A program made the translations under genes and the position numbers. A DNA stretch of 9,547 bases, from contig JADZDV010000191.1 of the NCBI GenBank assembly GCA_020850915.1, forward strand, positions 1 through 9,547. Direction: 5' to 3'. The notes under the pieces were generated by a model. That model worked only from the letters and a program-made list of their open reading frames with translations. It was not told the DNA's origin and did not search any database. Source of the stretch: Chloroflexota bacterium. Lineage in GTDB: Bacteria > Chloroflexota > UBA6077 > JADZDV01. Shown piece after piece: positions 1 to 7,152 of the stretch (within the stretch, counting starts at the first letter, position 1; every line of letters starts with the position of its first letter).

Positions 1-1159
1 CCTGGTTCGGGTGGTGGAGCGGCTTGCCGGCCAGGCGGTCGCGGATCCAGTCCATCATCATGCCGTGCATCGGCGCCGACCAGGTGACCCCGCTCTCGCC
101 GCCGATCGTCGGCATGTGGTGCTGGTCGGCGAAGACCCACAGCTCGGCCGGCGCCTTGACGAGGTCGTACGCCTTGTAGACCTCCTCCAGCGGACTGCGG
201 GGGTCGTACTCGCCGGCCGTCATGAGCGTTGGCGCGGTGATGTTCGGGAGCGCGTCCTCGAGCGTCATCGCCTGGATCGTCCGGTCCAGCTCCTCCTCGT
301 CCTCGGCCTGGGTGATGTACGCCATCAACTGCTTCCAGCGCGGTGATTCCAAGTCCATCAGGAACTGCTTGTCGCAGTAGCTCGCGGCCGGGGCGGCCAC
401 CACTTTCAGGCGCCGATCCCGCGCGGCGAAGCGCAGGCCCCAGTAGGAGCCGAAGCTGATGGCGTACAGGCCGAGCCTGTCGGCGTCCACGTCCGGCCGC
501 TGGGCCAGCACGTCCAGCGCCGCGCTGGCCGCCTCCTCGTAGTTGTCCGCCGTCATCTTGACGCCGCGCAGATTGCTCTCGCCCTGGCCGGGGCCGTCGA
601 ACGAGAAGACGTGCATGCCCCGCTGGTGGGCAGGGTTGAAGAGCGGATGCGGCCAGAACTCCTTCGTGATGTCGCAGCCCGGGATGTAGAAGACCAGCGG
701 CGCCGGGCCGCTGACTGGGGCGAGATGGAGATTGCCGGAGACAACGGTCCCGTTCCAGGGAATGTCGACGTGCTCGATCGTGTACGGGGCGTTCGCGCGC
801 AGCTTCCCGTAGCAGCGCATCAGGCAGGCGTGCAGGTAGCGCTTCGCCTCGTTGTTCTGGAAGATCGGGTGCTGGGCGCCACCCCAGACGAGGGAGGCGC
901 GGAAGTACAGGTCTGTCGCGGTCTCGCGATGGCCGTCCGCTGCCTCTGCGTCGGCCAGCGCCTCCATCCCCTCGGCCTCCATGCCGAGATGCTTGCTGAT
1001 CATGTCGTGGTTGCGGACGCTGCGCGGGAGACCGCCGCGCTCGTCGCCCTGGAAGTGGAAGACCTTGCCGGTCTCCTGGACGAGGTAGTCCAGCATCCAC
1101 TGCTGGCTGTCACGCGCCAGCCGCGCTCTGCCCTTGAACGCCGAAATGCGACCCGCCAT
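1..1159 (-). CDS. Alpha/beta hydrolase, FrsA / pseudooxynicotine-hydrolase-like (3' end outside window)
   Basis: This is a serine hydrolase, probably a cytoplasmic esterase or C-C/amide hydrolase; the substrate cannot be told from sequence. 386 residues are visible and no stop is reached at the left edge. An all-helical N-terminal region (about 1-125) precedes the alpha/beta core. The core shows a beta-strand with 'VFYIPGCDITKEF' (157-169), the family-typical 'FDGPGQGES' (187-195), the nucleophile elbow 'YAISFG' with Ser235, the acid in 'TAGEYDP' (Asp319), and the catalytic His in 'FADQHHMP' (His347 or His348). This order and helical cap resemble the FrsA / 2,6-dihydropseudooxynicotine hydrolase branch. 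The nucleophile motif is A-x-S-x-G instead of the usual G-x-S-x-G. The ATG at 1159 is preceded by GGAGG nine nucleotides upstream. The gene is divergent from the transporter to its right. No signal peptide is visible. The fold is secure; the subfamily is moderately sure. Confidence 0.88.
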   Translation of the reverse strand, partial: MAGRISAFKGRARLARDSQQWMLDYLVQETGKVFHFQGDERGGLPRSVRNHDMISKHLGMEAEGMEALADAEAADGHRETATDLYFRASLVWGGAQHPIFQNNEAKRYLHACLMRCYGKLRANAPYTIEHVDIPWNGTVVSGNLHLAPVSGPAPLVFYIPGCDITKEFWPHPLFNPAHQRGMHVFSFDGPGQGESNLRGVKMTADNYEEAASAALDVLAQRPDVDADRLGLYAISFGSYWGLRFAARDRRLKVVAAPAASYCDKQFLMDLESPRWKQLMAYITQAEDEEELDRTIQAMTLEDALPNITAPTLMTAGEYDPRSPLEEVYKAYDLVKAPAELWVFADQHHMPTIGGESGVTWSAPMHGMMMDWIRDRLAGKPLHHPNQ

Positions 1160-1510
1160 TCGCTCGGACCTCCGTGTGATTGGAGCTGCCGGGCTCTGGA
1201 GTGCGCGCCGTGGACCGCTCGCCGCCCCCAGGGGCGACCCGGGTGGAGCGCCGCTGCCGAACTGCCCGCCCCAAGTGTACAAACAAACAGGGCCAACCGA
1301 CGGTCTGACCCGGCAGACAGCTTCCGTGCTCACGGACGCCGCGCGACGGTCTCTTGCACACGACGGTTGCGCGCCCCGGCGGATCGTCGCCGAGCGGTCG
1401 TTCCGGACCGTGCTGGTCGCACCCGACTCGGCGGCGCGCTACGATCTGTCCTGCATGTCACACCGAACGTCACGAACAGCCATCGCCCGTCGCGCCGAGC
1501 CGGGGCGCGG
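1160..1510. other. Non-coding divergent region between hydrolase and transporter
   Basis: About 350 bp without a convincing gene; the reading frames open here have no coding-like protein. It should hold the promoters for both flanking genes. On the minus strand, the hexamer TACACT (1279-1274), followed by TG, is a possible -10 for the hydrolase, but no good -35 stands at the right distance and the leader would be about 115 nt. On the plus strand, TACGAT at 1440-1445 is a possible -10 for the transporter, again without a clear -35. Both are weak candidates. Confidence 0.5.
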
Positions 1511-2461
1511 GTGAGTCGGCCGGCGCTCGAGGCGCGGCCCCGTCGAACCTTCCCCGGTAACCAGGCGCAGCGGGCCCGTTTCGAGCGAGGGCACTGGCTC
1601 GCGCTGCTGACCGCCGGCGTCTGGGGCACGCTGCACAGCGTCTCGAAGTTCGCTCTCGCCGAGACAGGACCGGCTCAGCTCACCTTCATGCGGGTGGTGC
1701 TGGCCACGCTCGTGCTGCTGGGGATCTGCCTCGTTACCGGGCAGCTCCACTCGCTGCGGCGGGCGTCGCGACGCGACTGGCTGGCGCTGATCGCGCTGGG
1801 CGTCTTTGGTGGGAGTATGAGTCCGCTCTTTGCCATGTACAGCTTGCGCCTGCTGCCGGCGTCTGTGGCGGGCTTCTTCTCGAACACCAGCCCGCTCCTG
1901 ATCGCGTTCATCGCGCCGGCAGTGCTGCACGAGAGGCTCGGTCGCGGCGCGCTGCTCGGGATCCTGCTCGGCTTCGCCGGCGTCCTGCTGATCGTTCAGC
2001 CTGGCTCCGGGCCGAGCGGCATGGATGTACCAGTCTTCGGCGCGGTCCTGGCGATCCTCAGCTCGGTCACCTGGGCCGGCTACATGGTCGTCGGACGGTA
2101 CCTGATGGGGCGCCATCGCCCGATCGCGGTCACAACGGTCTCGAGCCTGGTGGGAACGGCGGGGATCGGTCTGGTCGCCTTCGTGGACGGCGGCCTGATG
2201 TCAGGGATTCAGGCGCTACCGGAGATCTGGCCGATCGTGCTCTGGGTGGGATTGGTTGCCAACGGGCTCGGCTTCGGCGCCTGGATGGTCGCCATCTCCC
2301 GCCTCGGCGCCGGCCGGGTCGCCGCGTTCCAGTACCTGGTCCCGGTCGTCGGCACCCTGATGGCGTTCCTGGTTCTGGACGAGGAGCCCACGCCCGTGTT
2401 CATCGCCGGCGGCGCGTTGATCTTGCTGGGGGTAGGGTTGTCGCAGACCGGGCGAGGCTAA
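1511..2461 (+). CDS. EamA/DMT-family transporter (10 TM)
   Basis: This is an inner-membrane permease of the drug/metabolite transporter superfamily (EamA domain), probably exporting or importing a small metabolite; the substrate is unknown. With the GTG start at 1511 it has 316 residues, the normal size for this family. It has two EamA halves: residues about 29-163 and 174-311. The first opens with 'WLALLTAGVWGTLHSVSKFA' and ends in a helix after the conserved 'P..L..ERL' region (Pro128, Glu141). The second contains 'FQYLVPVVGTLMAFLVLDEE' (273-292), typical of the last hairpin of each repeat. About ten hydrophobic segments can be counted. The frame stays open upstream to 611, but that part is antisense to the hydrolase gene and is not protein-like. 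GTG 1511 is the only sensible in-frame start, with a weak GGGG upstream. No neighbour suggests a substrate. Confidence 0.9.
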   Translation: MSRPALEARPRRTFPGNQAQRARFERGHWLALLTAGVWGTLHSVSKFALAETGPAQLTFMRVVLATLVLLGICLVTGQLHSLRRASRRDWLALIALGVFGGSMSPLFAMYSLRLLPASVAGFFSNTSPLLIAFIAPAVLHERLGRGALLGILLGFAGVLLIVQPGSGPSGMDVPVFGAVLAILSSVTWAGYMVVGRYLMGRHRPIAVTTVSSLVGTAGIGLVAFVDGGLMSGIQALPEIWPIVLWVGLVANGLGFGAWMVAISRLGAGRVAAFQYLVPVVGTLMAFLVLDEEPTPVFIAGGALILLGVGLSQTGRG

Positions 2462-2554
2462 CCGATGAGCGCGTCGCCGCGGATCGCGACGAGGCCGCTC
2501 GGCGCCAGGGGGTCGATAGGGTAGGCCCCAGGGCTGTAACTCGCGCGCCGGGCT

Positions 2555-2590
2555 GCCAGGCTGGGCACCGCGGCTTCGTTGCAGCCTGGC
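2555..2590. repeat. 9-bp inverted repeat downstream of the transporter gene
   Basis: GCCAGGCTG (2555-2563) and CAGCCTGGC (2582-2590) are perfect inverted repeats around an 18-nt loop. A second pairing of CGCGCG (2542-2547) with CGCGCG (2605-2610) could extend it with a large internal loop. It lies about 95 nt after the transporter stop. There is no T-run after it, so it is at most a factor-dependent terminator or a 3'-end stabilising hairpin. Confidence 0.4.
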
Positions 2591-2650
2591 GTCAGGCCGG
2601 GCTGTCGCGCGCAGCGGGCGCGGCGCCGCCCGGCTCGGGGTGATCGCCGT

Positions 2651-2677
2651 GGCTGGCGGCTGGCGGCTGGCGGCAGG
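2651..2677. repeat. Heptamer tandem repeat (GGCTGGC)x3 plus partial copy
   Basis: Three exact head-to-tail copies of GGCTGGC occupy 2651-2671, followed by a partial, altered copy (GGCAGG). The array is non-coding and sits between the transporter 3' region and the terminator of the secreted-protein gene. It is probably a slippage-generated microsatellite; no function is evident. Confidence 0.7.
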
Positions 2678-2714
2678 TGGACACAAAGAACGCGGGGCCA
2701 GCGGCCCCGCGTTC
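2678..2714 (-). terminator. Strong intrinsic terminator of the secreted-protein gene
   Basis: GAACGCGGGGCC (2688-2699) and GGCCCCGCGTTC (2703-2714) form a perfect 12-bp GC-rich stem with a 3-nt loop. Read on the minus strand, the stem is followed directly by TTTGTGT. It lies about 20 nt beyond the stop of the minus-strand gene ending at 2736. Stem, loop and T-rich tail fit a Rho-independent terminator for that gene; it is not placed to serve the plus-strand transporter efficiently. Confidence 0.85.
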
Positions 2715-2735
2715 GCGCGGTCTCTTCCTGCAAGG

Positions 2736-3317
2736 TCAGATCGTGCCGGCCACAACCTGGTCGTATCGGGCCACGCTCAGCTCGGTCACAGAGACCGCGT
2801 GGTCGAGCTTGACGACCGAGGCTCGACCAGCGACGAAGGTGGCGATCTCGACGTTCCCTCTCACGGTGCCGTACGCGTAGGTCACGTTGCCGTTCTCGAG
2901 CTTCGCAAGACTCAGGTGAGTGTAATCGTTGAGGCCGCTGTCCAGGCGCTGCCAGCCCTGGTTCAGCAGGTTGTTCCGATCCATCTCGAGCGAGGCTTCA
3001 GGCGAGACGCTTGGGGAGTCGATTCGAATGATCGCCTGGCTAACGGCAACGGGGGCCTTGGCGAGGTTCTCTTCCGTCTCGGGTCGGACCAGCAGGATCG
3101 TGAACTTCACGCCGTTGCCGTTCGGGAACTCGGTGAGCCTCGTGTAGTCTGGCCGCAGGTTGAATCCTGGCGGCAGGTCCGAGGCGGTGATCGCGATCTG
3201 TCGCGGGTCGATGTTCGAGGTGGTCGCGGCGGAAGCCGCCTCGGTCAGCGAACTGGTGGCGAGGGCTCCGATGGTCAGGACTGCGAGCACTGGGCGGACG
3301 AGACACCTGGCGTTCAT
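2736..3317 (-). CDS. Secreted protein of unknown function with 'DLPPGF' motif
   Basis: I do not recognise a named family. The product has 193 residues. Residues 1-30 form a classical Sec signal peptide: a positively charged start (Arg4, Arg8), a hydrophobic core 'PVLAVLTIGALA', and an A-S-A cleavage motif at 28-30. The mature part of about 163 residues has no cysteine and starts with 'IAITASDLPPGF' (41-52), a phrase I associate with secreted proteins of Chloroflexota and Actinobacteria, where it opens a small alpha/beta domain of unknown role. The rest alternates short strands and polar helices. The ATG at 3317 is chosen over the longer open frame (to 3572) because AAGGA lies eight nucleotides upstream and the signal peptide begins there. 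A strong terminator follows, so this is probably a single-gene transcript. Extracytoplasmic location is well supported; function is unknown. Confidence 0.85.
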   Translation of the reverse strand: MNARCLVRPVLAVLTIGALATSSLTEAASAATTSNIDPRQIAITASDLPPGFNLRPDYTRLTEFPNGNGVKFTILLVRPETEENLAKAPVAVSQAIIRIDSPSVSPEASLEMDRNNLLNQGWQRLDSGLNDYTHLSLAKLENGNVTYAYGTVRGNVEIATFVAGRASVVKLDHAVSVTELSVARYDQVVAGTI

Positions 3318-3675
3318 CTCCGTGTTCCTTCGCTTTCTTCGAGCTGCATGCCCGGTTGGTCTTAGCCTACGCCCACGGCGCGCTCCTGTCGGCGCGCAAG
3401 ACGACAGTTCCGTTGTGCATGGCGCAACGCCGGAGGTGTGCTGCCGACGACACGGGTCCGCCCGGCGAGCCGGTGTGTCAGAGCGGTATCCTGCTGGCGC
3501 TCCGCGCGCGGGCCCTGGACAAACCGAGGGTGGGATCCGCACGGTTGTGCGAACAGCGACCGCGGGTTTCACCGTGGCGCTGGTCCAGGCGACACACGTC
3601 AGCTCGGGGAAGCCGGAGTGTCAGCGAGTCGGTCAGGATGGCCGCCGCGATGGGACGGGCGGCCGGGTCAGGCGC
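3318..3675. other. Non-coding region between secreted-protein gene and MBL-REC-GAF gene
   Basis: About 358 bp between two minus-strand genes, without a convincing reading frame. It contains copy A of the small palindrome-ended repeat (3514-3589). It should also contain the promoter of the secreted-protein gene, though I could not place -35/-10 boxes with confidence. No clear T-tailed hairpin follows the MBL-REC-GAF gene; the repeat is the only large inverted structure downstream of it. Confidence 0.6.
3514..3589. repeat. Small dispersed repeat, copy A (palindrome-ended)
   Basis: This ~76-bp stretch matches 6844-6918 over nearly its whole length with one 1-nt gap; the core GGTTGTGCG and CGGGTTTC blocks are identical and most differences are transitions. 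Its ends are inverted repeats, CCTGGAC (3514-3520) and GTCCAGG (3583-3589). Inside is a hairpin CGCAC-GGTT-GTGCG (3538-3551). It lies about 85 nt downstream of a minus-strand gene, in the same orientation as copy B. It may be a REP-like or MITE-like element, or a structured RNA 3' end. Confidence 0.65.
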
Positions 3676-5511
<1,836 letters not shown>

Positions 5512-5533
5512 GAGAGCCCCCGACCAGGCCGGC

Positions 5534-5539
5534 ATTGTA
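5534..5539 (-). promoter_or_regulatory. Probable -10 element of the MBL-REC-GAF gene
   Basis: TACAAT (minus strand, 5539 to 5534) matches the sigma-70 -10 consensus at five of six positions. It lies 22 nt before the ATG at 5511, implying a short leader. No clear -35 is seen at 16-18 nt. Its position argues against the longer GTG/ATG starts. Confidence 0.4.
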
Positions 5540-5605
5540 GCGAAAGCCACCGCGCGAGGACACAGGCACGATGGCGAAAAGCTTCTAGATCCATTGCGGA
5601 ATCCG

Positions 5606-5614
5606 TGTTACACT
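5606..5614 (+). promoter_or_regulatory. Extended -10 element of the Cys-rich protein gene
   Basis: TGTTACACT is a TGn-TACACT extended -10, 31 nt upstream of the ATG at 5646. The hexamer matches consensus at four of six positions and the TG dinucleotide can compensate for the absent -35. A GGAGG ribosome-binding site (5634-5638) follows at seven nucleotides from the start codon. Confidence 0.4.
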
Positions 5615-5645
5615 TGCTGCCGACTGCAAGGGCGGAGGCGGTGTC

Positions 5646-6380
5646 ATGGCCAACGAGCACTGGCTGGATGAGATTGCGCGCGAGCTTGCGGCAGGCCTGC
5701 CGCGCCGCGGCGCGCTTCGGCGACTTGGCGGCGGGCTGGTGGGGGCGGTCCTGGCCCTGTCTGGCCGCGGTGAGGCGCTTGCAGTGTCGCGGCCCCATCG
5801 GTCGCGGTGCGACGACCGCTGCACGTCGAACCAGACGTGCTGCCCGGACGGCACCTGTGCCACGCTGTCGAGCGATCCCCTGAACTGCGGGACGTGCGGT
5901 CGGAAGTGTCCAACCGGCGCGGTCTGCTACCGGGGCAGTTGCTGCACGCAGCGGGGTGACACATGCGGCGCCGGTTCGAGATGCTGCGGCTCGCTGCATT
6001 GCCTGCATGTGAATGGAAGCCCGCCATTCTTCAACGGCGGCCCGACCATCTGCATCGAGTGCGGGACGCTCGAGGCTCCCTGCAGTCTGTCTCAGCCGTG
6101 CTGCCCGGGTGCGAGGTGTACCGTTCTGAACGGCAGCGGCGGCGTCTGCGTTCCTGACTGCGGTCTGGAGAGCCAGTACTGCAATGCGACGAAGCCGTGC
6201 TGCGCTCCCCTCTATACCTGCAACTTTGAGTATGGCGACTCAGGCTATTGCGTCCAGGACTGCAGGCGGGAGGGGGATCTGTGTGGAGAGGCATTTGGCG
6301 CCTGCTGCCCGGAACGGAGCCTGACCTGTCAGATGATCAACGGCAGCGTCGGGATATGCCGTGCGTTGAGGCACCGCTAG
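5646..6380 (+). CDS. Exported Cys-rich protein with four knottin-like repeats
   Basis: 244 residues, 34 of them cysteine, all after an export signal. Residues 1-46 carry a twin-arginine-like signal: 'LPRRGALRRLGGG' followed by the hydrophobic 'LVGAVLALSG' and an A-L-A cleavage site (44-46). Residues about 55-99 resemble the STIG1-type Cys-rich motif ('DPLNCGTCGRKC...C...C'). Then come four tandem units with spacing C-x6-C-x5/6-CC-x4/6-C-x9/16-C: Cys100-136, Cys139-168, Cys172-202 and Cys206-238. This C-C-CC-C-C framework is that of inhibitor-cystine-knot (knottin) peptides. An even number of cysteines fits full disulphide pairing outside the cytoplasm. GGAGG lies seven nucleotides before the ATG, and an extended -10 stands upstream. 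The gene is monocistronic, divergent from the MBL fusion gene. Role unknown: surface, adhesive or inhibitory protein are all possible. Confidence 0.9.
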   Translation: MANEHWLDEIARELAAGLPRRGALRRLGGGLVGAVLALSGRGEALAVSRPHRSRCDDRCTSNQTCCPDGTCATLSSDPLNCGTCGRKCPTGAVCYRGSCCTQRGDTCGAGSRCCGSLHCLHVNGSPPFFNGGPTICIECGTLEAPCSLSQPCCPGARCTVLNGSGGVCVPDCGLESQYCNATKPCCAPLYTCNFEYGDSGYCVQDCRREGDLCGEAFGACCPERSLTCQMINGSVGICRALRHR

Positions 6381-6384
6381 CGTC

Positions 6385-6415
6385 GAGAGGCCTGGCGCTG
6401 CCCACCAGGTCTCTC
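6385..6415 (+). terminator. Hairpin just after the Cys-rich gene, possible terminator
   Basis: GAGAGGCCTGG (6385-6395) and CCAGGTCTCTC (6405-6415) pair over 11 bp with one G-T wobble and a 9-nt loop. It begins four nucleotides after the stop codon. No T-run follows on either strand, so it is either a weak or Rho-assisted terminator, or a 3'-end stabiliser, located between convergent genes. Confidence 0.45.
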
Positions 6416-6438
6416 CGCTCCGCCTGCTGACCTGGGGG

Positions 6439-6843
6439 TTAGAGCCGGAAGAGCGCCACGGCGGCGCCGGGCGGCACCGCCTGTTGCTCCTCATCGGAAA
6501 CAAGCGCGGCGCGGATGTTGGAGACGCAGCGTCGCACCCAGCCCCGCTGGACCGCGTAGTCGTTGCTGAGCGGCATGTGGCTCGGGCCCAGGGTGCGAAT
6601 GGCGAAGTCGACCTCGCCCTCATCCCAGACGGCCGGCGCGGGGCTGGATGAGCGAGGCAAGCCACCCGTTGGCCTCTTCCTCGAACTCAGGCTCGGACTC
6701 CCTGAGCACAACGTGCAGCATGACCAGCCCGCCTCGAACGGCGCAGGAGAACTCGTCGGACTGAGCCCGCGGCTCGACCGTTCTCGGAGCGAGAACCCGC
6801 CGTGGAAGGCGAGCACCAGCTCCTGGGTGCCCCCCTTGGGCGC
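6439..6843 (-). pseudogene. Coding remnant with two frame changes, truncated at the repeat
   Basis: No single frame explains this stretch, but protein-like segments follow one another on the minus strand. The frame ending at the TAA 6439-6441 reads 'GGTQELVLAFHGGFSL' near 6835-6790. A second frame reads 'SDEFSCAVRGGLVMLHVV' and 'ESEPEFEEEANGWLASL' between about 6778 and 6660, and stops at TGA 6620-6622. The first frame resumes with 'DEGEVDFAIRTLGPSHMP' near 6625 and runs to the stop through 'NDYAVQRGWVRRCVSNIR'. Third-position GC bias follows these shifts. No proper start codon with a ribosome-binding site exists, and upstream similarity ends exactly at copy B of the repeat. A decayed gene is the simplest reading; sequencing indels or overlapping small genes are alternatives. 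I do not recognise the family. Confidence 0.5.
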
Positions 6844-6918
6844 CTAAACCAAAGCCAAGGTGGGGTCCACATGGTTGTGCGAGCAGTGTCCTCGGGTTTC
6901 GCCGTAGCTTTGGTTTAG
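6844..6918. repeat. Small dispersed repeat, copy B, with perfect 12-bp terminal inverted repeats
   Basis: CTAAACCAAAGC (6844-6855) and GCTTTGGTTTAG (6907-6918) are perfect inverted repeats enclosing 51 bp. The element matches copy A (3514-3589) along its length. Its right arm overlaps the TAA stop (6915-6917) of the minus-strand remnant upstream, and its left edge is where the next remnant (6439-6843) begins. A long-range hairpin placed right after a stop codon could act as a terminator or 3'-end structure; a non-autonomous mobile element is the other reading. Confidence 0.7.
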
Positions 6919-7151
6919 ATGTGGGCGGCGACGTACTGCTCCATCAACTCGAGCGGCTCGACCCTGACGTCGCCCCAGTGGCAGAGGTTGACGAAGCTCG
7001 TCGGCGTGATGGTCGCGCGGGTCGAGATTGCCCATGGCTCCTTCATCTGCTGGCGCGTCAATGGGCGACCGACGGCTCGAGACTCGTAGTACTGGCGCTC
7101 GCTTTTCGGTGTCTCTCCGCCGAGCAGCGTCGGGCAGGAAAGCGGCGGCCC
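6915..7151 (-). pseudogene. 5'-truncated coding remnant without a usable start
   Basis: A clearly protein-like frame of 78 residues ends at TAA 6915-6917. It contains 'GGETPKSERQYYESRAVGRP', then 'LTRQQMKEPWAISTRATITP', then 'FVNLCHWGDVRVEPLELMEQ' and ends in 'YVAAHI'. Codon use is like that of the neighbouring genes, with strong GC at third positions. No ATG/GTG/TTG with a ribosome-binding site precedes it. The only internal ATG (7046) would leave 43 residues and lacks a Shine-Dalgarno. Upstream the frame runs into the 3' end of the thioredoxin-like gene and hits a TGA at 7197-7199. It is best read as the C-terminal end of a gene that lost its front part. I do not recognise the family; a short real protein cannot be excluded. 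Confidence 0.5.
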
Positions 7152-7152
7152 G

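Noticed and set aside
611..1510. N-terminal extension of the transporter frame to an ATG at 611, giving a 616-residue protein
   Set aside because: This part is antisense to the alpha/beta hydrolase gene, Arg/Pro-rich and not protein-like; membrane segments and normal family length begin after GTG 1511.
3318..3572. Longer start (3572) for the secreted protein
   Set aside because: The added residues are Arg/Pro/Ala-rich, overlap the repeat and would bury the signal peptide; ATG 3317 has a good ribosome-binding site.
3514..3589. tRNA or riboswitch at the small repeat
   Set aside because: No cloverleaf, no GTTC-type T-loop with an acceptor stem, and no match to a riboswitch core that I recognise.
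6844..7035. 63-codon minus-strand frame covering copy B of the repeat as a gene
   Set aside because: Its front part is an out-of-frame shadow of the remnant ending at 6915, and it has no ribosome-binding site; only the repeat part shows any pattern between copies.
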